DNA of 64,000 nt from Thuidium tamariscinum (lineage: Eukaryota; Streptophyta; Bryopsida; Hypnales; Thuidiaceae): contig OX344755.2 in NCBI GenBank assembly GCA_947034885.2, forward strand, positions 1,986,501 to 2,050,500, in the 5' to 3' direction. A model generated the notes under the pieces. The model did no database searches. It was not told where the DNA came from and was given only the letters and a program-made list of their open reading frames with translations. This document shows positions 11,500 to 24,420 of the stretch, piece after piece; position 1 is the first letter of the stretch; every line of letters begins with the position of its first letter. Position numbers and translations under genes: made by a program.

Positions 11500-12800
11500 G
11501 AGAGTGCGCGTCAGTCGAAGCAGCAGACTCAAATTATAATAGGAAACGGACAGAGTGCGCTGCTTCTTCGGCATTTGTTATCCTTGACTTTCTTTGATTT
11601 TCTATGATTCTAAATAGCAAGCACAGAGTTCCAACAGGAGACGAAGGTCCTCGCGAAGGGTCCCGTTCCTTCGCAGTGCCCTCACAAGGGACACACAAGA
11701 GACACACAGCAACTTACCGCCAAGCAGTGTTCGGGCTTCAGCTGATTTCCTCCAACTATCAACAGACTATCAACCGGTTAGTACTTCCTTTGAATAAATA
11801 ATAAAAAATACCGGTTTATTTCCTCCAATCTCAATTCCTCACCAGCTAGTAAAAAGATATTGCTTAGAGTTAGTCAAAAATTCAAAATCCCCCAAATACT
11901 CAAAGGAGGCGGACAAAAATCTTGTAATTGGGTGGCATTGGTTGATTTTTGGCCCTTCAAAATTCCTTCTAATTTTATATCTATTGATTTTGAATTGCAA
12001 CCAGGTTTTCCCAAATCCACCAACTACCCTTGAACTAACTTTTGGTTTTTTCCAATCATTGTATCTAAGTGAGCATTTGCATTTTCTTAGTTTTTTCCTA
12101 CTAAGTTTAACCCTCGATGCCTAAATGCCCATTAGATATTTTTGAGCTTTTTAGAATTTTCTCTAAATTATGCAAAATGCCAACATTTTGATAGGTTGAA
12201 TCAATTATTTTTGAATTATAAGTGTACAAACTAAAATTAGACATGTCAAAGATCACATGGAAGTAGAAAACACAACAATATCACTTATAAATTCAAATAT
12301 TGTAATGTTTGATCATGAGGGTGTTAAACTATAAAAGTGACCTGAAGTCTTTTTCAATCCTCTTTCACATATCAAATCTAAAATTGCAGTCACCAAAAAG
12401 AATATGAGATTAGAAGATATAACATACTTGATCTCAATCGATTTACAGATTTCCAAAATGTACACTATAATTTTTCAAAAACACATTTTCAATGGCATTT
12501 ACTCTTTGCGATTTAGTGTATTTGCATCTCATTTCTAGGCTCATTTCTACAAGCCTCCAAAACTAGAAAATCAAGATTTGTAGCAGACTTCCTTGCACAA
12601 AATTTTGAACAAAAAATATAATCATTAATCTTCAAAATTAGATTTTTGATGCTAAAATTAGAATTCAAAAGGAATTTTTCTAAAAAAAACAAATAAAAAT
12701 GAACTTGTTATGGTTTTATTGAACTTCAAAGTTTTGTCAACACTAGAATATAGATGAGAGGTTGTAATTTTTTTATGAAACACAATCTCATTGTTAATTT
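11500..12800. other. AT-rich intergenic DNA, nothing recognised
   Basis: Composition shifts from gene-like to AT-rich near 11800. Short frames only; no inverted ends or tandem repeats were recognised. Confidence 0.5.
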
Positions 12801-12814
12801 TTGTCATTTCACAG

Positions 12815-13349
12815 AGCAATTCAAGCATTCACAGGAGCATTATCAAGATGGCAGAAATCAGATTTTCATTTAGTGAAAGTCCATGCAATGAGCCACTTTA
12901 GTGATGCAATTCGGAGGTCTAGTACGCCATTTGAGTATAGCTCCAATCTTTACGAGCACTTGCATATTGCTTTAATGAAAGCAGCTTACAGACGCAACAA
13001 TCGGAAAGACTATATCAACTATATTGTCAAGCACAACAGAAGATTACAAGCACTTCGAAAAAATGCCCAAGAAAGAGAAGGTTTTGCACCCACAATTGAG
13101 AAAACAACAGCTCTAGACTTGGTATGCTTCAATGTATTTTTAGTGTTCAAAGTTAACATTAAGTTATGTTTCTTATTGTACAATAATCTCTTGAGTTGAT
13201 TACAGGTTGTGGAGGTTGGACAAAACAACTTATATTGTAATAGAAACAACTTCTATCCTCAAAGTTGTGCAAGTAGTTCCTCATTTTATGAAAGTAGGCT
13301 TTTTCTTTGTAAACTCATTCAAGTTTTAGGATCAGCTAGTGGCCATTAG
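12815..13349 (+). pseudogene. Plavaka-like transposase, C-terminal fragment (two exons)
   Basis: Exon 12815-13121 (acceptor TTTCACAG, donor CTTG/GTATGC) joins in phase to exon 13206-13349 (acceptor GATTACAG, stop TAG). The product contains FHLVKVHAMSHFSDAIR, then SSNLYEHLHIALMKAAYR and NNRKDYINYIVKHNRRLQAL. The order K-H-HF..IR, then E..H....K.AYR..N..DYI, resembles what I know of the C-terminal part of Plavaka transposases, a CACTA-related group best known from fungi. The catalytic N-terminal two thirds were not found within 1.2 kb upstream, so this copy is truncated and cannot be active. Assignment rests on remembered family motifs, not on a search. Confidence 0.6.
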
Positions 13350-14067
13350 ATAGGACCAGCTATGACCAGCCTATAGTAGCATGATTCAAGTTCGGCCTCT
13401 GGGCTTCAAGGACAAGATGATGCATGAATTGATGCGCATGTATTTGAGTATCTATAGGTTCTCTATTTGCTAGTGTTTTGTAACCTCGAGTCCATGACAA
13501 TTTCAGATTCCATTGCAGTAATGGTTGGATTCAGTAGTGTTTTCTACCTTTGATGGTTGCAGGAGACATAAGAAGTTTAAGTTGCAATTGTGGTAGCGAT
13601 CATGAAGGAGGAAACCTCATGTAGCTTTGGCCAAGCAATTTCACAACCAAGAATAATGTTGGGTCAATGGGAGAGAAGATTGATTGATGATTTAATATAG
13701 AAAGAAGGTTGATGCAATGTTGCATTTTGAATACTTATTCATAAAGTATTGAATCAATTTGCACAAACTTGGTATTGACTTGGAAATGGAAGAAAAAACA
13801 CTCTATTTTAATGTTGTTACAATGCCAATTGTTTGATAAGTGTAAAGACAAGATTGTACCATTTAGTGTTGAATTATTGTTGCTTCAATGGACATTGTTT
13901 AAGTGATGACTTAGTGCTAAACAATACATTGAACTAGCACTCAACTTTAATGTAATTGAATCAACAATGAACAAGTGTTAACCCCATGGGGGTCCAAAAT
14001 CCAGATGTGGGCACTCTCATACTCATTTAATTTGTATTAAAATTAGTAAGAAAACTCAAAGCCTCTT
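13350..14067. other. AT-rich DNA downstream of the transposase fragment
   Basis: No gene or repeat is recognised up to the inverted end at 14068-14086. Confidence 0.4.
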
Positions 14068-14086
14068 TAAGGGTTCAATTTTCCCC
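14068..14086 (-). repeat. Inverted partner of the 3676 terminus
   Basis: The plus strand reads TCAATTTTCCCCTAATGAT, the inverse of the left sequence at 3676 with two differences. GCCTCTTTAAGGG lies just inside, again matching the left end. Confidence 0.5.
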
Positions 14087-14829
14087 TAATGATGTAGGAA
14101 TCATCTTCATTACAAAGATTTAGAGGATGGCTTTTATAGAGATTATATCAAATTAAAAAGACCAAAAAATTAGGTGTAGACCAAATTTTTTTAATTTAAA
14201 TGTAGAAAATGTTAGATTGCATATATATTGTAAATACCTATGTTATAGACTCTTTATATGTTATAGTGTACATATACAATAGGTATATATGTTATAAAGA
14301 CTTTCAAATGGTTGTAGGTACATACTTACAACTAGAGTCAAGGCTTGTAGGCTTATGTCTTTGTACTCATATGCTAACATCATTGACATATGTTTTTTCT
14401 TTTATATAAAATGCATACAAAAAGTTCCTTCCAATCAAAATTTGAATTCATTTCACTATAAGAAACCCGTGTTTTTTTTGGTGTCAGGCAAAAAACATAA
14501 CATGTTTAAAAAAACATTATATGTTTTATAGAACATTGGGATGTCTAGTGAATGAAGGTTAAAAAAAGGGAAGATTTAATTAAATGTTATAAAAAGCATG
14601 CTAAATTATTGTCACAACAAATTGGTGTTATTCAAAATAATGATGTAGTTTAAAACATGGTTGTCAACATAAAAATGTTTTAAAAATCATCCAAGAAAAC
14701 ATTCATAGCCACGTCATCATTGTTGGTCAAACTTAATTAAAGTAATTAACAAAATATTAGTTCGGTCAAAGCTAAAATGATTGACCGCGATACAAAAGAT
14801 AAAAACGGGCAGATGGTGTGGAAAATTAG

Positions 14830-14910
14830 GTGACATGGCATCTGACGTGGACCAATGACGTGGAAATTACGTGACGTGGACATGGTATGCTGACGTGGCA
14901 TGCCACGTTA
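14830..14910. repeat. Left subterminal GACGTGG repeat block of the CACTA element
   Basis: Four GACGTGG copies, one GACATGG variant and an inverted pair (GACGTGGCATGCCACGTT) occur in 80 bp, the densest motif cluster in the AT-rich part of the window. Confidence 0.75.
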
Positions 14911-15632
14911 GCAATCATGACAGACCTATGTTCCAACTTTGGATGTCTCTTTAAACATCATACTAGGCATAAAGATGTTTCTAAAAACATCACTTTTAGC
15001 AAAATCGTTATTTACTATTTGCAATCGTAACATCAAAGCAAATGTTAATCACTGTGCAATTCATAACATCAAAAAGGATAAGTGAACCTTATGCAAGCTA
15101 CTAGAGATGTCTTCTTTGATGTAAGCATGACTATAAAATGACCATCAACAAAGGCTTTCATGTGTTGTGAACATCTATATTTTTTCTCTTTCCTTTTGTT
15201 GAGTATATTCTTTACTTGATAAGAACATTTTTTCCTTATAATTCCAATTCCAATAGTTTTTGGTAAAATAAGAATTTTTTTAATTTATTCATGACATTAT
15301 TTCAATTGAATATTGTCATTAGGGAATCTAGGACACTTATATTCTTTATATTATTGTAGTTGAGTATTTCTCTTATTACAAGATTGAAAAATCCCATTTT
15401 CTCATTTTCTTTTTACTACAATTGCATACAAGGGCTCTAAAGAATAATAACAACACAATTTGTATTTTTTGCACTATTTGTTACAATTGCATATATTTCT
15501 TGCACTAATAAGAACACCCATATTTTTTTAAATCAAAGGTAAGTATTTTTTTTAATACAAGATTGGAGAATTTCAATTTCTTTGTTTTTTACAATAGAAA
15601 ATTCTCTTCAAATGAATAAGCACACAATTCAT

Positions 15633-16352
15633 GGGTGATTGCAAGAAACACCTGCCGATTTTGTTGCGTTTGGCTGATTTTTTCAGGAGTACTTTAAAAT
15701 TAGAAAATTAATTTGAAAAAATTTGAAAAATATGAATAATGTATACACCTCTAAGACAAAGGTTTTCACCAAAGAAAAACGATAGGAAAATTCTCTAAAT
15801 AGGAGAACTTGATAAGTGCCAAACCTCAAGAAAATACATGCCTTCATGTTTTAATTAGGAAAAAATAGTAAAAATAAGTATTTTCAAAAAATAAAAAGTG
15901 ATCATTTGCAAAAACTTTATGGAGATGGTCATTCACCAAAAAAACCACCAAAATAATATTTTATATGTTTCAAAATACAAGCAGAAAGGAGCTCTTTTTG
16001 TAGACCTCCACACCACATAAAATTAACTATTTTTAAAAATCCTTTGCTAAGAGATAGAAGTCTATTAGAAGACCATCTCATCCAAATTTCATCTTAAAAT
16101 CATTAAAAAAAGGTACTCCATAGTACTAGAACCCCCTAAATTGCAAAGTGTGACATCCAATTGGGGTCTATTTTTGGATAGTAATTTATTTTTGAAAATT
16201 ATGAAAAAATTAGGGAAGGTTTATGATAGTTATGAGTACCTTCTCTACAAATCTTGAGTCAATCGGAGCCAAAATACAAAAGTTATGGCCAAAAAACAGA
16301 TCAGCACATGTAGTGTGACACAAAATAGGACAAGTGTTTCTTGCAATCACCC
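15633..16352. mobile_element. MITE, GGGTGATTGCAAG family, copy 1
   Basis: The left end GGGTGATTGCAAGAAACACC pairs with the right end ACAAGTGTTTCTTGCAATCA followed by CCC. TCAT flanks both sides. It is nested in the CACTA element and shares its body (gataggaaaattctctaaat, then ctttatggagatggtcatt) with copy 2 at 21979. Confidence 0.75.
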
Positions 16353-17330
16353 TCATATTCTTTTCACTATTTGAAGTTCAATATTGTCTCTTTACAAATC
16401 TAAACATCCATGTTTTTATTATTATTAATTACGTATGAGTATTAGTAACACCTACATTTTTTTATATGCAATAACTTTAGTTTATAAGATTAAAATCATG
16501 TATGCCTTTTTCAAAATTTCAATACATAAAGTAATTAATTTCTTCAAGTGAATATAATAACACCTATATTTTTTTCTTTTTTAAGGCAATTTCTAGGACA
16601 ATTGACCTTTTCTGTTAGAAGAATGAGGGGATCCAAATAATCTTTTCATTATTGGAGTTTGGCTTTTCCTTTAGAAAATACCAACATTCATTTCTTTCTC
16701 ATTGTTACAATTGGATATATCTTTATAAGACTAAGACATACTTTCTTTGAAATGAGGGTGGAATAGATTTTTTCTACAAAAAATTAAGACTTGCAATATT
16801 TTTTAGTCTCACAATTGATGAAATTCACCTTACTAAAATTATTACATTTTATATTTCTTCCTTCTCTTAGATTTGACAATTGACTACAACTTGGGGAGTT
16901 GGGGGGAAGTATTGTTGAAAAATATAGGAACAATGTGTAATAAAATATAGGGTTTAATATATTCATTGCACGTAAAATTTGTAAGAAATTATATTTATCA
17001 TAGGGTGCTTTAAAATTGTGAAACATGCATGATTATATAAACTATAGAGTTAGATATAATACAATAAATTATGTAAAGAGTACATATAAAATAGTATATA
17101 CAAATGTGAGTAACTAAAAAAAGGGTTATAGATTACCATATGAAGCATTAAATGTATTCATGAATGGGGTGATTTGTCATAAAATTTTGCCCATATTCTA
17201 AATAGAGTACTTCATTGCAAGGTAAATATGGTATATGCAAAAAATACTTTACAATTTAGTATCTAAGGGAAAAAAATGGGGTGTAATCTTGAAAAGATTG
17301 GGGTCCATAGGAAAATAATGAGGTATAATC

Positions 17331-18111
17331 CCTAGAGAACCAAGGCCTTACTTTTGTTAAATTTTTTTTTTTTAAATTCTATTTCTATAGCAAAGAATAA
17401 AAAATTTTGAAAACTATTTTTTCTACAAATCTAACTATAGTATTTTTAGTATAAGAGCATGTGGAATAAATCTCAAAATTTTGAACAACATAGATTGCAA
17501 GATTTTTTTGTTAAAGTGAAAAAAACAAGTTTTTTAGTACATTGTGAGGTTTAATTTTTTTGACTTTGAGCCTTCTTAACTTTATTTTTTTGCACTATAG
17601 AATTTTGAGCTTTAAATCTTTGAAATGTATAATTGAGTTGAGACTCTAGGGGGAAAAAAAGTACAAAAAAACTTAATTTTTATTCTTTAAAAAAGTGTTA
17701 TATAGAAGTAGGTATGAAATAGAAGGAAAAGTTAAATAATTAATATCTTGAAGGTGGAATTAGAATGCACTAATCCCAATGGTGGGATTGTTCTAGAAAG
17801 AAAAATAAACCATCTGGCAAATTTTTTTTAAATAGTAAAAATTGCATTTGAAATTGAATCCTAGAAGTTATTTTTCTTTAAACTCAAATTTTCAAAATTA
17901 TTTTTGTTGTCTAATACTCTAATCTCCCTTATTTTGAGCGATTTTGAATATAACTTTTATTCCTAAGCATCAATTGAAAAAATTATATTCCCATGAAGAC
18001 AATAAACATTTCCATCTTCAAATTTAAAAAACAAAAATTAAGATAAAATTTGAACTTGTAGGTACTTGTCCAAAATTCCAATTGTCCCTCAAAAGAAAAT
18101 GGTTTTTTAGG
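17331..18111. mobile_element. Degenerate piggyBac-like element, subfamily A
   Basis: The ends have decayed (left CCAAGGCC, right TTTTTTAGGAG). The body follows 26739-27645 in order: a segment on a captured-looking 'agattgcaagat', 'gcactatagaattt', 'gaattagaatgcactaatcc', 'gggattgttctag'. It is the oldest-looking copy in the window. Confidence 0.5.
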
Positions 18112-18813
18112 AGATAAGTAACATATTATACTTTAAAATGCCCACCAAAAAAATTATAATTACCAATACAATGCAATTAATTAATCACCAACATTTATCT
18201 TTAATTTAAAAAATACTATATCTTTTCATGAATTTTGCAAGGTAAATAGCCCTCTTTTAAATAAGTCATTATTGTAAGTGTATGCAAAATATAAGAGAGA
18301 GTGCCACTTCTTAGGACTACATAAGTCTTCAATAAGAATAAAAAAGTTTACATTGTTCTCTTTTTTCATAATTATTTGGCAATTGATTTTTAATAGAGAG
18401 TAATTTTTTGCAATTTTTCATTCTTGTTTATGACAATTTTTTATCTAACATAGTAATGTATGAGTGTGATAGTTATTTTTAATTCTATAGTGTATTCCTT
18501 TATTCCAAAACTTTGTAACTAATTACATTGAACAAATAAAAATATTGATAATTCTAAACATAAACTTTCAAAGTTGTAAAATCTATTCATATATAGATAC
18601 TTATTTACTTATATATACTTATACATAAGGAGTACATTTAAATGCTTGAAAAAAATATAAAGAAAATGTAATACTTTGAAAGTTTATGTTTAAAATTATT
18701 GACAATTTTTCTTGTTTACAATAATTAATTACAAATTTTTCAAGTGAAAAAGATACTTATAAAGCTAAAAATAACTTATTCATCCCTATATTATATAAGA
18801 TAAGAATGTTTAA

Positions 18814-19737
18814 CCCCTAAAGGACCAAAGTGCTTTTTTGGCAACATAGCGATTTTGGGCAGGTACGTGTGACTAGAGATTTCTATATTTTGGAACCAAA
18901 ATTTAATAGAAGGTGTGGACGAGGAGTATCTTTCAAGCCCAACAATTTTCATAACTTTTGACTACATGGTTGAAAAGTTATTGCATAATATGTTGTTTGT
19001 TTCTCAACTCGGGCAGTTCGGGCAGATAAAAAAAAATCACTTTTTTTGGAAAACAAAATTTGAAATTGGTTTTATAGATTTATATATATGTGGAAATCTT
19101 TGAATCATTCCATTTGGATTAATGAGTCAAAAGTTATGAAGAATTTTAGTTTGCGGGTAGTTATGGATTCTCTACTCTAAAATAAACTTTGAAGTCCTTT
19201 ATTTTACTCAATTTTCAGTATTTTTGAAAAAAACAAAAAATATTGGGTGTAGAATGTTTATTACAACATTTGAACCATTGAGATTGGCATTTTTCAATTC
19301 AATAAATAAATTGTTAAACATTTAGTGTTTTGAATAATTCTCTACTTCTCTCTACTTACTATTTTTTTTGTACATGTTGTACAATTCGAAATGATTTGAA
19401 ATTTTTTGAGCATGTAGCCAACTTGAATTGAAGAATGAATCCAAAGAGTAACAACCATTTTGAATATTTTTTCATACAAATGTGGCCTTCTGAAGTGCAG
19501 CTGCCCGGATTTCCGCAGTGATAAAAAAGGGATTTTTGTAACTTCAAACACTATTATCTTACAATCTACATGGCGAAATTTTCTGAAATTTTTTGTACAT
19601 GCTCTCAAACTAGTTTACTCTAAGATCCTACGGTTACATTATTCTAAAAATGTTTTTTTTCTAAAATTTGATAGTTATCATAAAAATGACAGTTTTGGAG
19701 CAATTTTGGTGAAAACATAGTCAAAAACCTTTAGGGG
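18814..19737. mobile_element. piggyBac-like MITE, subfamily B, intact ends
   Basis: The element begins CCCCTAAAGGACC and ends AACCTTTAGGGG, with TTAA immediately outside on both sides (18810-18813 and 19738-19741). It is 924 bp long. It carries ATTCCATTTGGATTAATGAG at about 19108, the unoccupied version of the site where another copy is inserted at 58139. No coding capacity is seen; the short frames at 19342-19720 read through non-coding sequence on both strands. Confidence 0.8.
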
Positions 19738-20456
19738 TTAAAAATTCAACAAAACATTCTAAAATGTAACTTCATATTGAAAGTTTATTTTCCTTAATTG
19801 TTAATGCAATAGTCATCTAAATGTGATCTCTATAACTATTTGAGTTAAAAAACATGCCATTTCAATTCAATTTTCAATCTTTTCTAAAATACATACCACT
19901 TGTTATTTGAGATGAAATTTTTTGGTACTAGAAACTTATAATTATTATTAAATGAAGCTCAAAATTGTAGGTTGAAATACATATTTATTAAAAAGATATG
20001 TCTTTTAGAATGTAGAGATAAAATTCTAAGACAAATGCTTTTGTTTGAATGTTGTGAACAACGTCCATTGAGACATCATGTACAACATTGTAACAAGGAC
20101 TGCCATGTCTTCTACAACATCACTAGTTTTGAAAGGATGTTAAATTTTATGTCAATGAAAATGTCAAAAAAAAAGCCAAAGAAACTGCCCCTTCTAATCA
20201 GCCTCTTAAATTTGCCCATAACTTTTAGTTAAAGACTTGAAATTTGAAAAAAAATTTGGAGATGAAACTTAGCTTAAATCACCAACTTCTTTTAGTTGAA
20301 AGTATTTTGAAAAAAATTGCTCTACTATGCCTAAATCTGGTCTAAAAATGCACTTGTAACCCCAATTTCTGCATTTTAACACAATGTCCCATATGGTTTG
20401 TCTTACCTTCCACCCTCGAACATGTATAAAGAGCTTCAATTTTTCTCCTTACATAT

Positions 20457-20700
20457 TCAAAGGCAAATGCCTTTTGAGGTGAAATATGGTGTATATTGTA
20501 ATGTGTAAATTGTATGAAGTATTAAGTATGGTGTATGGTGTGTGTAGGATGTATTGTATATGATATATGGAATATTGTAAGTGATGTATGAAATTTTGTA
20601 TGCAGTGTACAGTGTATTATATGATGCTTTAGTCGACATGACATGCATTAGTGGACATTATACTTGCATTGCATATGTACTTGGTGATTATTTTTAAATT
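20457..20700. repeat. Degenerate TGTAT-rich simple sequence
   Basis: Many variants of TGTATGGTGTAT/GTGTAATTGTAT occur over about 190 bp, and the antisense reads as Tyr/Thr-rich low-complexity peptide. It is not a gene. Confidence 0.55.
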
Positions 20701-21012
20701 CATATGTGTATTAGGGTGGAGAGATGGGACTGTACATATTGATACCATGTTCCACATTGCATTCAATGATTAGGATGTCAAATGTGACATCATTTTTTTC
20801 ACCTAAATCAAATAAGACAATCCAATATGCATTTATAAGGAAATGTCAACATTTAAGCTAATATTGCAAAACATCTCAATGTTCAAGTTGACGTCTCAAA
20901 AATCATCTCATAAAATGTGTGGATGTCTAAACTAATATCCCAAAAATCATTAAAATGTCTAAGTTGATATCTTTAAAAATAGTTTGAAATTTTAAGTGGC
21001 ACAAAATTATGC

Positions 21013-21116
21013 TGACGTGGCATGCCACCTCAGCATATTTGGGTGCCACGTCATTTAATTTTTCATTGTCACGTGGCATGCCATGTCATTGCCACGTCAT
21101 GTGCCACATCATTGAC
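21013..21116. repeat. Right subterminal GACGTGG/CCACGTC repeat block
   Basis: GACGTGGCATGCCACCTC, GCCACGTCA, CACGTGGCATGCCATGTC, GCCACGTCATGTGCCAC follow one another. The same 10-mer as on the left appears here mainly in inverse orientation, consistent with paired transposon subterminal regions. Confidence 0.75.
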
Positions 21117-21392
21117 AGGCAATGGATGAAAAATCTTCCATGTTGGCATTCCCATGTTTAGGTGGCAGCCACATGACAAACTTTGAGGCCCCCGTTGACC
21201 AGTGTTTTTTTTATGTTCAAGGCTTGACGTGGTAAAACATCACGTAACATTCCCATGTCAAATCTGTCGATTTTCTTGACACAAAAAAAACACGGGTTTC
21301 TTATAGTGTTTGTAGTGTTTTATCTTTAATAAAAGAGTAAAATTTTTATTAAAAATTTCCAAAAAGTGTGTAACTTGTCTTACAAAACATGT

Positions 21393-21766
<374 letters not shown>

Positions 21767-21978
21767 GTATTAAAAAAATTCACATGATTAAGTTTGTAAT
21801 TCTATTATTGTCTTGAAAGAATGCTTCTTTCATGTAAATAATCTTATATTTGAATTCTTTGTTAAAAGAGCTATAAAAATTTTAAATACCATGAGATTTG
21901 ATTAAAATGCAACAGAAGTGATTGTAATCACAACCATGATATAGTAGTGGCATACATGGTCTCTAATCAATCATAAAA

Positions 21979-23443
21979 GGGTGATTGCAAGAAACACTTG
22001 TACTATTTGATGCTTTTTGCTATAATACTCATAAATTTTTTTGGATTATTTTAAAATTAGGAATTTTTTTTTAATTAAAAAATATGGCAAATGTGTATAC
22101 CTTTAAAAATGAAGGTAACCACCAAAGGAAAATTGTAAAAAAAATCTCTAGGTAGGAAAACTTGAAAAGTGGAAAATCTCAAGAAAATTGATACTTCAAT
22201 GTTTTAATCAATAAAGAATAGGGAAAATTTTTAATATAAATAAATAAAAATTGGCCATTTGCAAGAACTTTATGGAGATGGTCATTAACTAAAAAATCCA
22301 CCAAAATCATTTTTTTACATGTTTCAAAATATATGTAGAAAGAGGTTTACTTCGTGGACTTCTACACAACATATAAATAGTTATTTTTAAAAATCCTTTG
22401 AGCACTTGCTAATGCATCATCTCATTAATGGTTTGTAACTAAACATATTTATTCAACATATTGCAAAAGTTTTGGCATCACTATATTGTTGTCATTTATT
22501 TAAAACCACTTGCAATCCAAACAAATGTACTATATACAACCTTTATAAACTAATGTGTTGGATTTGAAAAGATTTTGGTAAAAAAAGTTGTTTTGGTTGC
22601 TAAATACAAATAATAATGATTTTTATTAACTCTATATTATAACAAATATTGTCAAAACTATTCAAAACACATGCAAGAACAACTCAAATTGAAACCAACA
22701 AATCTTTAATGATTGTAATGGACATCTCAAGTCTTTGATTCATTAAAAATCTTCAAATTTCATTCAAATTCAAATTATCTACATTTTCTACTATATATAA
22801 TTTTTTTAACGCACATATATGTCAACTTTTTAAAATACCAATGGGAATAAGTCTTAAATGATGTATCACAACATGCAATAAAATATCCAAGTCATCAAGG
22901 CTCAAAAAAGAAACCTAAGCGATTTTTGGAGTGATTATCAATCTGGCCTCAACAATTGAGTCTATGGGGTAGTTAGCTTTGAAATTAATTTACTTCCAAT
23001 TCATAATTTCTTTTTTCTTTAAGTTTTTGTGGATTGTAGTGCACAAAGGATACTACAACATTCATGTTTGTTCATTTGCATTTTGTCCACTTAGATTCAA
23101 CATATGGTGTATAGAGTGACACAAAACCAAACAAAGACTTAGTTTTTGGAGTTAGTGTATAAGAATATCTCACTACCTTAGCCAAATTTCAGATCCAAGT
23201 TAATTTCTTTGGGTGCTACTTTGTTAAAAAAAAATGGCAAGTGTGACACAATATTTGGATCTATTATAAAATAGTAAAATATTTTTTTAATTCCAAAGAA
23301 TTAGACAATGTATATAATAGTCATAGGTACCTTGTCTATGAATTTTGAATCATTTAGAGCCAAAATGCAAAAGTTATGCCCAAAAAACTAATTGACACCC
23401 AATGTGTGATAGAAAATGGAATAAGTGTTTCTTGCAATGACCC
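21979..23443. mobile_element. Element with GGGTGATTGCAAG ends, copy 2 (1.47 kb)
   Basis: The left end is GGGTGATTGCAAGAAACACT and the right end AAGTGTTTCTTGCAATGACC then C. AAAA flanks both sides. The first 400 bp match copy 1; the middle (about 22400-23200) is unique AT-rich sequence, probably a later insertion. Confidence 0.7.
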
Positions 23444-23993
23444 AAAAACTAGAAAAAAATCAATTTTATATAAATTCACTTCAATAATGATATTCAAGCA
23501 AGTAAAACAACATGTTGGATAATTACTTGGATGCCAAGCTATAGTAAATAAGGTGAAATCATGCCAAAGCATCAATATTCTAAATGGACTCACAAGTAGT
23601 CTTCTATTGAAAGAATCCCCAAAATACAATGAAGCCATTCCCATACAATTGGTTGACTACTTATTGATTTCTCTAGATTTTAGTGTTAGGATAAAGCTAC
23701 GTGACAATTCAATGGCCCAAAGAATTTGACTTTGAAAACTCATGGTCATTACATGTCTTAATCTAATTTCTAATCATTTAAAAAAATTTCATGACTTATC
23801 AATTATAAAAATGTTTTTCTCTAGAATAGGGGACTTCCAACTATGTCAAATTGCTTATATTTTGAATATTTTCGGTGTTTTCACCATTATATATTTGTTG
23901 ATTTTCAAAGTACTCTTGACTAAGACCAAAGAACGGTACATCAATGGAGTTTTGAAAGGTATTACACAGTTTGTTTTTTTGTTCACTTTTAAT
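23444..23993. other. AT-rich DNA, nothing recognised
   Basis: Only short open frames (for example 23742-23996 and 23354-23644) occur, without domains. Confidence 0.4.
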
Positions 23994-23995
23994 TA

Positions 23996-24420
23996 AGGTA
24001 GAACCACCTGTAATTGATCAGCACCCCATTTCCAACCTATAGACTTCATTTATTTTCAGTCAGGCTGGAACAGATTTCCAACCAAAGTTTGGAATGAGTG
24101 TTTTCTTCTTTATCAAGGTTGGGACTAATAAGTTTACAACACATGTCCCAAAGCTAGTGAACAAGTAAGAAATAAGTAATGAATAGGAATGGAGTTCTTC
24201 TATGGTTGTAATTGAAAGAGTCTACATATTGGCTATAGGTCTTCAACATTTTTGGCCTTTCAAAATTCATAGTAATTTCAGTTCATGTGATAAAATTACC
24301 AAACCTTTTGCAATCCCCATCATTTTTATCTTTGCACCTCTAAAAATATTTGTTTTGCCGTATACTACACCAGATCATGTCTCCAATAGCTTAAATGATC
24401 GGTTACAGGTGGTTCTACTT
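23996..24420. mobile_element. MITE with AGGTAGAACCACC ends and TA target, copy 1
   Basis: The left AGGTAGAACCACCTGTAA and right TTACAGGTGGTTCTACTT are inverse over 18 bp with one mismatch near the tip, and TA lies at both borders (23994-23995, 24421-24422). A TA duplication points to a Tc1/mariner-type origin. It is 425 bp long and a second copy is at 41529-41926. Confidence 0.75.

Larger units (their letters stand above)
14454..21308. mobile_element. Non-autonomous CACTA (En/Spm) transposon, 6.9 kb
   Basis: The left end CACTATAAGAAACCCGTG, then T8 and GTGTCA, matches the inverted right end (TGACAC, A8, CACGGGTTTCTTATAGTG) over about 31 bp with one indel. The 3-bp sequence TTT flanks both sides (14451-14453 and 21309-21311), which is the CACTA-type target duplication. 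Subterminal blocks of GACGTGG / CCACGTC motifs in both orientations occur at 14830-14910 and 21013-21116, with more near 21224, as expected for transposase-binding sites. I see no transposase gene inside. The interior holds other elements (15633-16352, 17331-18111, 18814-19737) and long AT-rich stretches. Confidence 0.88.
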
